Assembly (NCBI GenBank): GCA_012517155.1
Contig: JAAYVN010000055.1
Coordinates: 1 to 64,000, forward strand
Length of the DNA stretch: 64,000 nucleotides
Reading direction: 5' to 3'
DNA from: Ignavibacteriales bacterium
GTDB taxonomy: Bacteria; Bacteroidota; Ignavibacteria; Ignavibacteriales; Ignavibacteriaceae
Both the position numbers and the translations under genes were made by a program. Each line of letters starts with the position of its first letter. The first letter of the stretch is position 1. Below are positions 17,497-29,517 of this stretch, piece by piece. The notes under the pieces are model-generated. The model saw nothing but the letters and a program-made list of their open reading frames with translations, ran no database searches and was not told the origin of the DNA.

Positions 17497-19350
17497 CTAA
17501 CCCCTGAACTGCATTTCATAAAACTTCCGGTACAGTCCTTTTTCATCGGTTATTAATTCGTCATGCGTGCCGGTCTGGACTATTTTCCCTTCGTCAATCA
17601 CAATGATTTTTGTAGCGTTACGGATAGTGCTTAATCTGTGTGCAATTACAAAGGTTGTACGGTTTGTCATTAGTCTTTCAATTGCTTCCTGCACAAGAAT
17701 TTCCGATTCATTATCCAGAGACGAGGTTGCCTCGTCAAAAATCATAATCTGTGGATCTTTCAGCAAAGCACGTGCGATTGATAGACGCTGTCTTTGTCCC
17801 CCTGATAATTTCAAACCTCTTTCACCAATAATCGTATTATAACCATCCGTAGTTTCGGTTATAAAACCGTGAGCATTTGCTGTTTTAGCTGCTTCGATAA
17901 CTGCATCCAGCGGAAATTCCTCCAGCCCGTATGCAATATTGTTTTTTATTGATTCATTAAAGAGAATTGTCTCTTGAGTAACTATACCCATTAGTTTCCT
18001 GAGATCCTCAATTTTAATCTCCTTAATGTCATTTCCGTCAATCACTATTTTCCCTGATGAAGGATCAAAGAAGCGGGGGAGCAGGTCAATCAGCGTTGAC
18101 TTTCCTGCACCACTCGGACCAACGAACGCCACAACCTCCCCCTTCTTTACTTCGAAGGAGATATTCTTCAATATCAATTCGTCGGAATCATCATAGTGGA
18201 AAGAAACATTCTCAAAAACAATGTTTTTATTAAAATTCGTAATGCTTAATGGATTCTCGACATCCTTTATTTCCGGTTTTGTATCGATGATTTCGAAAAT
18301 CCTGTCACCTGCGGCCGAGGATTCCTGAATCCTGTTGTTAACACTGCTTAATTCTTTTATCGGTGGCATAAGTTGAAAAATTGCGAAAAGGAATCCAAGA
18401 AACTCACTTGCCTTCAGTGATTTATCAACCAGCACAAGTTGTCCCCCGTAATAGATAATTATCACCCCGATTATCACGCTTAAAATTTCTGTTATCGGGG
18501 AAGAAAAATTCCGAATCCTGGTGATGCGTAAATTCAATCTGAAAAACTTGTTTGTCTCCTTATGGAATTTCTTATTCTCAAATTCCTCCATGCTGAATGC
18601 TTTCACGACTTTAACCCCCGAAATAGTCTCCTGTATAACGCTTGTTATATCAGCCATTTTTTCCTGAATGTAAGTGCTGACGGTCCTTAGTTTAATACCA
18701 ATCCAACCGATAACGATCATAGAAAAGGGGAGTATCAGAAGTGCGAATATTGTCATCTTCCAGGAAATTGAGAGAGCGATGCCAAGGAAAACAAGTATCG
18801 AAAGAGGTTCACGTATCATATTGAAAAATGTGACTGAAACACTCGAAAGCACAACCGCTACATCATTGGTAAGGCGGGAAATCAGATTACCAACGCGCTC
18901 ATTCTTGAAATAGCTCATCGGTAGTTTGTGAAGATGCATGTACGCCTGGTTGCGCAGATCTTTCATAACCCCCTGTTCCACATACGCAAGGAAATAGGAT
19001 TGCAGATAGCCGAAAATGTTTTTCAGCATGAAAGCAATAAGTACTATCAAACATATCCGCAACAGGGTATCGAGTTGAGTGCCAGAAAAAAGAAAAGCAT
19101 TGAACTGTTCCGATACTGAATCTATGGTATCCTTCAGAAAACCCGGAATAAAGCTATCTCCGGTTGAAGGTATTGAGGATACAACCTCCTTTTGGGAACC
19201 CGACTCCTGAAACAAGGAATCAAGCAGGGGAATGGAGAGATAAACAGAAACTCCGTTGAGCAGGGCATAGAGTATCGTGCATATAATTGACAGGCTCAGG
19301 TGTTTCCAGTATGGTTTTATGTAGGTCAGTAATCTAAAGTATGTTTTCAC
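17497..19350 (-). CDS. MsbA-like ABC exporter (fused membrane and ATPase domains)
   Basis: A half-transporter of 617 residues. Six membrane helices span about 1-320, and the ATPase domain spans about 360-610 with Walker A GPSGAGKST, signature LSGGQRQR, Walker B IMIFDEATSSLD and the switch His in IAHRLSTIRNA. Such proteins work as homodimers, and MsbA flips lipid A-core across the inner membrane. Placement beside the ligase-like gene and gmhB favours lipid A export, but drug or lipid export by a relative cannot be excluded. It starts with GTG 19350 and is separated from xerD by 72 bases, so it may have its own promoter. Confidence 0.85.
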   Translation of the reverse strand: MKTYFRLLTYIKPYWKHLSLSIICTILYALLNGVSVYLSIPLLDSLFQESGSQKEVVSSIPSTGDSFIPGFLKDTIDSVSEQFNAFLFSGTQLDTLLRICLIVLIAFMLKNIFGYLQSYFLAYVEQGVMKDLRNQAYMHLHKLPMSYFKNERVGNLISRLTNDVAVVLSSVSVTFFNMIREPLSILVFLGIALSISWKMTIFALLILPFSMIVIGWIGIKLRTVSTYIQEKMADITSVIQETISGVKVVKAFSMEEFENKKFHKETNKFFRLNLRITRIRNFSSPITEILSVIIGVIIIYYGGQLVLVDKSLKASEFLGFLFAIFQLMPPIKELSSVNNRIQESSAAGDRIFEIIDTKPEIKDVENPLSITNFNKNIVFENVSFHYDDSDELILKNISFEVKKGEVVAFVGPSGAGKSTLIDLLPRFFDPSSGKIVIDGNDIKEIKIEDLRKLMGIVTQETILFNESIKNNIAYGLEEFPLDAVIEAAKTANAHGFITETTDGYNTIIGERGLKLSGGQRQRLSIARALLKDPQIMIFDEATSSLDNESEILVQEAIERLMTNRTTFVIAHRLSTIRNATKIIVIDEGKIVQTGTHDELITDEKGLYRKFYEMQFRG

Positions 19351-19422
19351 GCAATTTGCTTAATTAAGAAAAAAATGTACTGTTAAGTTATCAATAAATA
19401 TCAAAAAATTAAAGAAGATTAT

Positions 19423-20334
19423 TCAGCCCCTTGGATGATACATTTTATGCTCCTGCTTAATGAATTCGGGGTCAATATGTGTGTAAATCTGAGTAGTGGA
19501 AATATCCGCATGCCCAAGCATTTCCTGTACAGCTCTCAAATCAGCCCCCCCCTCTATCAGATGAGTTGCAAAAGTATGCCGGAATGTATGGGGATGGATA
19601 TCCTTATTAATTTGGGCTTCCTCAACACACTTGCGAAGGATTTTCCAGATCCCCATCCTGGATAACTTGGTACCCCGGTTACTTAGGAACAGGAAAGAAA
19701 GACTCTTCCCTTTTTTTTCAAGACTGGGTCTGCTTTTTACCAGATACTGCTCTATATATTTTATTGCTTCAGAACCAATCGGGACAAGGCGTTCCTTGTT
19801 TCCCTTACCCAGCACTCTTATTATTCCATCTTCAAGAAAACAATCTGAAAGCTTGATGTTGATTAGCTCGGAAATCCTTAGTCCGCAGGCATAAAAAACC
19901 TCAAGCATAGTTCGGTTTCTCAGACCGAAAGTATCTTCAGTATCGGGGATCGCGAGGATCGCATTAACCTCCGGAAGAGTCATCACTACAGGAATCCGGT
20001 TTGGTAGTTTAGGTGGATTGAGTTTGTCCATCGGATTTATTCGGATATAATCCTGCAAAAGCAAATGTATGAAAAATCCTTTCACTGAGGAAAAATAACG
20101 TGCCACGGAGGTGGCAGATAATCCGGAGGACGAAAGCTGCTTGAAAAAAGCCCGTAAGTCTGCCGTTGTTACAGTACTTAAATCCCGTATTCCCGAGTCG
20201 GAAAGGAATTCAATGCACAAAGTCAGGTCGGTCCTGTAAGAATTAATAGTGTTATCCGATAAGTTCTTTTCAACTTTCAGGGATGAGAGATAGTCTTTCA
20301 GAAAGGGAGTCAGATTGTTTTCTGGGTCGCTCAA
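19423..20334 (-). CDS. xerD: Tyrosine recombinase XerD/XerC type
   Basis: Resolves chromosome dimers at dif together with a partner recombinase. The 303-residue protein has the SAM-like DNA-binding domain (about 8-95) and a catalytic domain with Arg153, Lys177, the H249-x-x-R252 pair in HTFRHTF, His275 and the nucleophile Tyr284 in QIYTHID. All six catalytic residues are present. Size and LGHADISTTQIYTH fit a housekeeping Xer protein and not a mobile-element integrase, and no att-like or mobile genes flank it. TTG start overlaps the stop of the upstream HD gene, suggesting translational coupling. XerD versus XerC cannot be settled here. Confidence 0.92.
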   Translation of the reverse strand: MSDPENNLTPFLKDYLSSLKVEKNLSDNTINSYRTDLTLCIEFLSDSGIRDLSTVTTADLRAFFKQLSSSGLSATSVARYFSSVKGFFIHLLLQDYIRINPMDKLNPPKLPNRIPVVMTLPEVNAILAIPDTEDTFGLRNRTMLEVFYACGLRISELINIKLSDCFLEDGIIRVLGKGNKERLVPIGSEAIKYIEQYLVKSRPSLEKKGKSLSFLFLSNRGTKLSRMGIWKILRKCVEEAQINKDIHPHTFRHTFATHLIEGGADLRAVQEMLGHADISTTQIYTHIDPEFIKQEHKMYHPRG

Positions 20335-22505
20335 TCTTTCTTCTCTAACTCATCCTGTTGGGGGTATCTGATCCTTTTGTGACGTTGACCTACTAGAAAT
20401 CCGATAAAAGTCTCCCTGATTTTTCTGATATCCTTCAGAGTGAGATTCGAATCATCGAGCTGACCATCCGCAATCCGCCTGTCTATAAGATTATTAACCA
20501 GGTTTTCAATCTTTTCGGGGTCCGGTTTCTCCATAGCCCGTACTGCGGATTCACACGCATCAGCAATCATTACAATGGCGGTTTCTTTACTGTCCGGTTT
20601 CGGTCCCCGATAACGGTAGTCATTCTCATCAGCCTCCCCGTATAGCTGTTGTGCCTTGTCATAGAAATATGTGATTATGGTTGTACCATGATGCATCGGT
20701 ATAAAGTTTATTATCTCCGGCGGGAGTGAGTTTTCTTTAGCCAGTTCCATTCCTTTTTCGATATGTCCGATCAGTACGTTCACACTTTCCTTCGGAAGGA
20801 TATCCTCGTGTGGATTGGAATTATTCAGCTGATTTTCAACAAAGTATTGCGGGGTTATTGTTTTTCCGATATCATGATAATATGCTCCGACCCTCGCCAG
20901 TAATGCATTAGCCCCGATTGCCTCCGCAGCAGATTCTGCAAGTGTTCCCATCGTGATTGAGTGACTGAATGTCCCCGGCGCCTTTCGCGCCAGATCCCTT
21001 AACAGGGGTCGGTCAAAGTTAGTTAGTTCAAGCAGGGTCAGGTCGGTTGTGATTCTGAAGAAACGTTCAAAGAATATTAATAGCCCAAAAGTAAGCACAG
21101 GGCTTAGGAGCGCATTTGATACTGCAAAAGCTGATTCTAAAAGTATCTTGTCATACGAATCATATCTTTCAAAGGCAAAAGCCAGAATTGTCACAACATA
21201 ACCGAGGAGTATGTATGTAAAAGACTTGAAAATATGGGAGCGATTCTTTATGTCACGTACTGTGTAAACCGAGAAAGCCCCGGCTACAATATTCATAACC
21301 ACAAAAGCATAATCATTCCCGCGAAGCGCTCCGGTAACCAGTGATATAATTACTGTACTGTAAAAGCCGATTCTGGAATCAAAAAGAATTGTAAGCAACA
21401 TGGAAACAACCGGAATAAATATCAGAAGCCGGACAGCATCGTTCACATTGATTATGTTAATAAGATAAGTGACAAAAGAAATCCAGATAAATAAAATCGC
21501 AAAAATGGTTAGCTTTAGGTTGTTGCCAAAAACTTTTGGTCTGAAATGATGTAAATAAATACCCAGCAAAAGAATCAGAAATGCTATATGTAAAAACTTC
21601 CCGATGTTCTGAAGTATAATCCCCTCTGCGCCAATTGTTTCCCCTTTTGCAATTCTGAAGGAATCAATTTTTTGTTTGCTTTCGGAAGTAATCCTGTCGT
21701 GCTTTGCTATTATCCTCTCGTTTTCATTCACGATGCCCAGATACTTTGAAACCTTGTTTTTAGCTAGCTCACGTTCCTGCTCGGTAGCGGTTTTGTTATA
21801 AACCATATTCGGGAAAATAAAATGCCGGGCGTATTCAAGTATAAATCCGCGCTTTTCATCCTCGAGGTCATACGTCCGCAGCTGGTTTCTCAAAGGTTCA
21901 ATAGCGTTTTTTGTATCGTAGAATTGGGATTTCAGTTCTATCTGGTCAATGTTCCCGATTCTCAGGGCTATGCTGTCCCGGTTAAGCTGAGTTTCGGGAA
22001 TGCTTAACACACCTATAGTATAAATCTGCTTCAGGAAACTCTCAACCTTGAAGAAAATATCGTTCAGGGAGAGTGGTCCTCTCCGCCCTCTTCTTGTTTC
22101 GTTTCCTCTCAATTCCTTAAAATAGAGAAATGTTTCCCTCGAGAGGAAAGTGGGGTTAAACACCTGCGGGGAATTACCGGAAGTTCCGTCATCCAGTATT
22201 CCAAGCAGGAACTGATTAAATCTCTTCAGCGAATCAATGCTGAGTACAGGCACTTCATTTCGTTTGATAAAAATCGGAATCACGCTTGACTGTGCCCGTT
22301 CAACTTCTTTTTTATATGATGCGGAGTTTTTATAAACCGGGAAACTGAAGGGGGCAATCAGATCGTCCTTTATCCAGACCGTACCGATATTGACTTCCGT
22401 CTCTATCGATTCTCCCCGGGGAAACATCATTACAATAAGCACAATGGTCACAAGGTAGATAAGTGCTTTAATCCTCCGGGCAGTCATGAGTTTCTCGGTG
22501 GTCAT
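20331..22505 (-). CDS. Membrane HD phosphohydrolase of the PgpH type (probable cyclic-di-AMP phosphodiesterase)
   Basis: The layout is that of the 7TMR-HDED/PgpH family. It has an N-terminal membrane helix, a long extracytoplasmic region (about 40-290), seven hydrophobic helices (about 295-480) and a cytosolic HD domain. The metal-binding pair His544/Asp545 lies in GAYYHDIGKT, with further metal ligands in NVLIGHIEKG and MHHGTT. Characterised members hydrolyse c-di-AMP, but no diadenylate cyclase is in the window, so the nucleotide is inferred from family. The 724 residues are normal. The gene sits between a HAD phosphatase and xerD in a tightly packed run. Confidence 0.88.
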   Translation of the reverse strand: MTTEKLMTARRIKALIYLVTIVLIVMMFPRGESIETEVNIGTVWIKDDLIAPFSFPVYKNSASYKKEVERAQSSVIPIFIKRNEVPVLSIDSLKRFNQFLLGILDDGTSGNSPQVFNPTFLSRETFLYFKELRGNETRRGRRGPLSLNDIFFKVESFLKQIYTIGVLSIPETQLNRDSIALRIGNIDQIELKSQFYDTKNAIEPLRNQLRTYDLEDEKRGFILEYARHFIFPNMVYNKTATEQERELAKNKVSKYLGIVNENERIIAKHDRITSESKQKIDSFRIAKGETIGAEGIILQNIGKFLHIAFLILLLGIYLHHFRPKVFGNNLKLTIFAILFIWISFVTYLINIINVNDAVRLLIFIPVVSMLLTILFDSRIGFYSTVIISLVTGALRGNDYAFVVMNIVAGAFSVYTVRDIKNRSHIFKSFTYILLGYVVTILAFAFERYDSYDKILLESAFAVSNALLSPVLTFGLLIFFERFFRITTDLTLLELTNFDRPLLRDLARKAPGTFSHSITMGTLAESAAEAIGANALLARVGAYYHDIGKTITPQYFVENQLNNSNPHEDILPKESVNVLIGHIEKGMELAKENSLPPEIINFIPMHHGTTIITYFYDKAQQLYGEADENDYRYRGPKPDSKETAIVMIADACESAVRAMEKPDPEKIENLVNNLIDRRIADGQLDDSNLTLKDIRKIRETFIGFLVGQRHKRIRYPQQDELEKKD

Positions 22506-22507
22506 CT

Positions 22508-23359
22508 TTAACTTCCGTTCCTTACCGAAATCAGCATTTGCAGAAATTCTGCAACGGCATCTTCATTATTTGTGCGCATTGTCTTAATCTGTGCGGCGTA
22601 CCGGATTTCCGCAACTGCATTTGCGGGAGCAACTTTCAGCGCTTTTGTTTCAAAGAGTGACTTGTCGTTATACCAGTCCCCGATAACTGCCGTCTCCGAT
22701 ATTTTTACTCCTATTTTTCTAATCAGACGGAACAGGGCTTTTGCTTTCGAGGAACCTGCTTTTCTTATCTCAAGGCAGTAAACCCCCGGGGAAGAATGCG
22801 ATTTGAACAGATTGGTGTAAAGCCCGAAAGTGTAGGGAAAATTTAGCCGTTCATTTATCTCGCTTAGGTTTTCCCGGCTGTCGCTGGCTAAAACGATTTC
22901 CAGACATTTCTTTGAATAGGGGATATAATCCTCTACCTGCACAAAGGCAGCTCCGTATTTCTCAATTATCGAAAAAATGTTTTCGTTGTGTTCGGTATAA
23001 TAGATCGCATTCTCATGGCAGAAAGCAACTAAGGAAAGATACCGGTTTGCATAATTCAGGGCTTTGATGGCTTTCTTCTGAGGTATAAAAGATTCAAAGA
23101 AAATTTTTCCGGTGGAATTGCTTTTTATCAGCGAGCCGTCCAGCGAAATAAGCGGGATGTCAAGATTCATTTGCTTTGCATAATCCATTATCGAGGAATG
23201 GAGTCTGCCGCTCGCAATGGTAAACTTTACCCCCTCCTGTTTCAGACGCGCAATCAGTTTCAGACTTTCGGAGCCGATCTCACCCCGATCGTTAAGCAGC
23301 GTCCCGTCAAGATCAAGAACAACCAGTTTTATATTTTTTAATATATTTTTATCAACCAT
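22508..23359 (-). CDS. Cof-type HAD-IIB hydrolase
   Basis: A 283-residue cytosolic sugar-phosphate phosphatase-like protein. Motif I is LDLDGTL with nucleophile Asp16 and acid/base Asp18. Motif II is the Ser in FTIASGR, and the C-terminal motif is GDWYNDKSLFE, where the family norm is GDxxND. The central cap domain (about 85-200) is of the C2B type. The substrate cannot be read from sequence. It begins 8 bases after the symporter gene's stop and ends 2 bases before the HD gene. Confidence 0.85.
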   Translation of the reverse strand: MVDKNILKNIKLVVLDLDGTLLNDRGEIGSESLKLIARLKQEGVKFTIASGRLHSSIMDYAKQMNLDIPLISLDGSLIKSNSTGKIFFESFIPQKKAIKALNYANRYLSLVAFCHENAIYYTEHNENIFSIIEKYGAAFVQVEDYIPYSKKCLEIVLASDSRENLSEINERLNFPYTFGLYTNLFKSHSSPGVYCLEIRKAGSSKAKALFRLIRKIGVKISETAVIGDWYNDKSLFETKALKVAPANAVAEIRYAAQIKTMRTNNEDAVAEFLQMLISVRNGS

Positions 23360-23367
23360 AAAGTAGT

Positions 23368-25110
23368 TTAATTAATTCGGATTTCCGAACTTGCCAAATT
23401 TCTGTAGATTACCACCACCGACACGGAAGCCGCAATCAGAGCAATAACCGCATTTATGTAACTTCCAAAAATAAGGTATCCTATCCCAAATAACAATGAA
23501 TAAACAAGTACAACTCCAAAAAACCAGTTTACGAACATTTTGAAGAAACCGGTGTCACTTTTTACATTTGGCAACTTATCCGAGATTTTTTTCCAAAGGA
23601 CTCCGCCGGGATATATTCTTGTATAGAAATCCATTAAGGTTTTTTCGTCTGTAGGTTTGGTCAGAAAAGTAACCACAAGCCAAACCACGGTTGTTCCTCC
23701 TACCAGGAAGAAAAGTGTATCGGGGAATATGATTCCCGCATATTTTACAAAGGGATAAATCACAAAGGGAGTGATCATTGCAGAGATCTCAGACCATGCG
23801 TTGATCCTCCACCAGAACCATCGGAGTATTAGCACCAAACCGACTCCCGCTCCGCACTCCAAAATAAACTCCCACGCTCCCGAAATCCTCGAAATGAAAA
23901 GGGTTACGAATACGGAGATTATCATCAGCGCTACAGTCATTATTCGGGATGCTCGTACGTATGTTTTTTCAGTCTTGTCCGGATTCAGAAACCTTTTGTA
24001 AAAATCGTTTATTAAATAACTTGTTCCCCAGTTTAGCTGCGTTGCGATAGTGCTCATATATGCGGCAAAAAATGCTGCTACAAGCAGTCCCTTAAGTCCA
24101 ACCGGAAGAAAATCGTTAATAGCATAAATATACCCCATCCCTTTGTCTGCTGTTGACAGGTTGGGATAAAGCACCAGCGCACATAGCCCGACTATTATCC
24201 ATGGCCAGGGTCGTAGTCCGTAATGTGCTACCTGAAAAAAGAGTGTTGCGAACAGGGAGTGCTTCTCGTTCTTTGCGGACATCATTCTCTGGGCAACGTA
24301 GCCGCCCCCCCCCGGTTCCGCTCCCGGATACCAGCTTGCCCACCACTGAATACCGATAAATGCTATAAACGAGGTTACCGTTAACGCAAACGCTCCTCCA
24401 ATGCTCACCTCATCAGTAATTACTGGAAAGAAATTGAATGTGAACGATGGCAGCTTTTCCTGCAGTCCTGCAACGCCTCCGATCTGTGGTGAGTTAACCA
24501 CTATTATCGCTAGCATTATACAGCCGAACATCGCGATAATGAACTGGAAAGCATCTGTAACTACTACCCCCCACAGTCCGGAGATTGCTGAATAAATTGC
24601 AACCAGCAGCATGCACGCAAAGACATAATAAATAACTACTTCCTCGGGCACTCCAAAAATTCCTTTAAGCACCGAGGTCATTGCTTTATTAACCCATCCC
24701 ATAATTATCACGTTCATAAAGAGCCCCAGATAAATCGCTCTGAAGCCCCGCAGGAAGCGGGCAGGCTTGCCTGAGTAGCGTATCTCTGCAAACTCTACTT
24801 CCGTCATTATTCCGGCACGCCGCCAGAGCCTTGCAAAGAAAAATACAGTAAGCAAACCGCCAAACACAAAATTCCACCAAACCCAGTTCCCGGATATTCC
24901 GTTCTTTGCCACTAACTCGGTCACCGCTAGCGGAGTGTCGGCAGCAAAGGTTGTTGCCACCATTGAAAGACCTGCAAGGTACCAGGGCAGATTCCTTCCC
25001 GAAAGGAAAAACTCGCTTGTGCTTTTGCCTGCCCGTTTATAATAATATATCGCTATTACAATCGTAAAAAGGAAATAACCAACAATAATCAGATAATCAA
25101 AAAATTCCAT
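23368..25110 (-). CDS. Sodium:solute symporter (SSS family), first of two
   Basis: A 580-residue polytopic protein with about 13-15 membrane helices. The N-terminus shows the SSS hallmark (SEFFLSGRNLPWYLAGLSM then TTFAADTPLAVTELV), and the core has the family segment with AAFFAAYMSTIATQLNWGTSY (given here in part only as a landmark). It would use a sodium gradient to import a sugar, amino acid or carboxylate. The substrate is unknown. A second SSS gene lies immediately upstream (29 bases), an uncommon tandem of unequal copies: this one is longer and Trp-rich. Confidence 0.88.
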   Translation of the reverse strand: MEFFDYLIIVGYFLFTIVIAIYYYKRAGKSTSEFFLSGRNLPWYLAGLSMVATTFAADTPLAVTELVAKNGISGNWVWWNFVFGGLLTVFFFARLWRRAGIMTEVEFAEIRYSGKPARFLRGFRAIYLGLFMNVIIMGWVNKAMTSVLKGIFGVPEEVVIYYVFACMLLVAIYSAISGLWGVVVTDAFQFIIAMFGCIMLAIIVVNSPQIGGVAGLQEKLPSFTFNFFPVITDEVSIGGAFALTVTSFIAFIGIQWWASWYPGAEPGGGGYVAQRMMSAKNEKHSLFATLFFQVAHYGLRPWPWIIVGLCALVLYPNLSTADKGMGYIYAINDFLPVGLKGLLVAAFFAAYMSTIATQLNWGTSYLINDFYKRFLNPDKTEKTYVRASRIMTVALMIISVFVTLFISRISGAWEFILECGAGVGLVLILRWFWWRINAWSEISAMITPFVIYPFVKYAGIIFPDTLFFLVGGTTVVWLVVTFLTKPTDEKTLMDFYTRIYPGGVLWKKISDKLPNVKSDTGFFKMFVNWFFGVVLVYSLLFGIGYLIFGSYINAVIALIAASVSVVVIYRNLASSEIRIN

Positions 25111-25139
25111 CGTAGTCCTTCCAATATAAAGAGTATAAA

Positions 25140-26579
25140 CTATTCATTCCTGCTGATTTTCGTAAGTATGTAGCCTATCAGCAAAGTTGTGGCCACACCT
25201 ACCATTGTGAACCAGGTCCACGCAACCAGCTTCAGAGAGATCACCGCTATCATTACAAAGATTCCGGCAACAAAAGCAGCCAGGGCATCCTCCTGCTTTG
25301 CGTTTTTAACTATCAGTCCTAAAAGGAATGTACCCAGCAAACCTCCATAAGTAAACGAGGCAATACTAAGCGCCAGTTCAACAACCGCCTGCGGGGATTC
25401 CATAAAAATAATCGCCGAAAAAACGAGCATAACAGCCCAGAATATCGTCAGGTATCTTGAGGTTTTTAATTTCTGCTCCTCGGTCAGCTGCTTCTTTGTG
25501 AACGGGAGGTATAGATCCATCATCGCAGAGGAGGATAGTGAGCTTATTGAACCTGCCAGCGTGGACATCGCCGCCGCAAAAAGCCCCGCTATTATTATCC
25601 CGGTTACTCCGCTTGGCAGCACTTCTATAATGAATTTCGGGAATATTTCATCCGACTTAAACTGTGTGGCTCCGTAATAGGCGTAAAGACAAACTCCAAC
25701 GACCATAAAAACAATGAACTGGATTATTACAATCACTCCGCTTCCAATTATCGCTTTCCTGCCGCTGTTAAGCGACTTTGTTGCAAGCAGACGCTGTACT
25801 ATCAACTGATCAGTTCCATGCGAAGCCATTGAGAGGAACGCACCGCCTAGTAAGCCTGCAAAAAGGGTGTAGGGCTTCGAGAAAAATCCCGATAATCCAT
25901 TCTCAAATCCGAAGTTGATAATGTTAAACTTGTTTTCCGGACCTGCCGCACTAAGCACCGAGGTCCACCCCTCCGGCAGAAGGTTCAGCAGGAAAATTCC
26001 CGAGATTATTGCCCCGCCTAAATAAACGAACATCTGCACCATGTCAACCCAGATCACTCCTTTAACCCCGCCGGTATAGGTGTACACAAGCGTGAAGACG
26101 GCAATTATCGCAATTGCTGCGGGGTAGCTTATATCAAGCATGAGTTTAAGCGGTATGGCAGTGGCAAAAAGTCTTACACCGTCTGCCGCAACCCGGGTAA
26201 ATAGGAACACTATAGAGGCAAACGACCGGGTCTTTTTTCCGAATCGTTGCTCAAGGAAAGAGTAAGCAGTAGTCAGTTCCCCTTTGAAATAAGAGGGGAG
26301 CAGCAGGTAGGAAATCGCAATCCTGCCTATCAGGTACCCTACGGTAACCTGAAGGAAGTTAAGGTTGGTCGCGTATGCCAGTCCGGGTATCGAAATAAAT
26401 GTTAGCGTGCTTGTTTCGGCGGCTACTATTGAAAAACAGACTGCCCACCAGGGAACCACGTCCGACCCGAGGAAATAGTCCTTCATTGATTTTTGTTTTC
26501 CCCCCGAAAATACTCCCCATAACGCAATACCTATCAGATATGCCGCGATAATAATATAGTCTACTGTGTATTGTCCCAT
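25140..26579 (-). CDS. Sodium:solute symporter (SSS family), second of two
   Basis: A 479-residue polytopic protein with about 13 membrane helices and the SSS motifs KDYFLGSDVVPWWAVCFSI near the N-terminus and AGLFAAAMSTLAGSISSLSS in the core, which contains the Ser/Thr residues of the second sodium site. It is more typical in length than its neighbour and clearly diverged from it, so they probably carry different substrates. It follows the STAS gene after 21 bases. Confidence 0.88.
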   Translation of the reverse strand: MGQYTVDYIIIAAYLIGIALWGVFSGGKQKSMKDYFLGSDVVPWWAVCFSIVAAETSTLTFISIPGLAYATNLNFLQVTVGYLIGRIAISYLLLPSYFKGELTTAYSFLEQRFGKKTRSFASIVFLFTRVAADGVRLFATAIPLKLMLDISYPAAIAIIAVFTLVYTYTGGVKGVIWVDMVQMFVYLGGAIISGIFLLNLLPEGWTSVLSAAGPENKFNIINFGFENGLSGFFSKPYTLFAGLLGGAFLSMASHGTDQLIVQRLLATKSLNSGRKAIIGSGVIVIIQFIVFMVVGVCLYAYYGATQFKSDEIFPKFIIEVLPSGVTGIIIAGLFAAAMSTLAGSISSLSSSAMMDLYLPFTKKQLTEEQKLKTSRYLTIFWAVMLVFSAIIFMESPQAVVELALSIASFTYGGLLGTFLLGLIVKNAKQEDALAAFVAGIFVMIAVISLKLVAWTWFTMVGVATTLLIGYILTKISRNE

Positions 26580-26600
26580 TGAATACCTTCTGTAATTGGA

Positions 26601-26944
26601 TTATTTTTCTTTAATTAATAATATGGCTTCCTCAACGGAGCCGGCAATAGTTAGTACCTTGTTAAGCCTGGTTATCTGAATCAGCTGGATCATTTTTGGT
26701 GATCCGGTTACGAATACCAGGTTCCCTTCTTTTGCGGAAATAAGCCGGTTGGCAACAAGCAAAACGCTTAAACCGGAACTGTCGCATATCTCGATTTTAC
26801 TGAGATCAACTATAAGATCCCTGAAGTCGCCGTTGCTTATCAGACTGGTAAGTTCCGCTTTTAACAGCCCCGAGCAGCTTGTGTCCAGTTTTATTTCGTT
26901 GAAGTAAAAAATCTTTATTCCGTTATTGTCTGCGATATTATAGT

Positions 26945-26948
<4 letters not shown>
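26601..26948 (-). CDS. STAS-domain protein (anti-sigma factor antagonist-like)
   Basis: A 115-residue single STAS domain. The conserved phosphorylatable Ser is in DLSKIEICDSSGLSVLL, matching the SpoIIAA/RsbV pattern (D-S-S-G). Such proteins bind a partner kinase or anti-sigma factor and switch by phosphorylation. No cognate kinase or sigma factor lies next to it, but the truncated minus-strand sensor gene at the left edge is one possible distant partner type. It overlaps the upstream gene by four bases. Confidence 0.85.

Positions 26949-29517
<2,569 letters not shown>

Noticed and set aside
19423-20334. Tyrosine recombinase as part of an integrated element
   Set aside because: Sequence and size fit housekeeping Xer; neighbours are conserved chromosomal genes with no attachment-site duplication or mobile genes.
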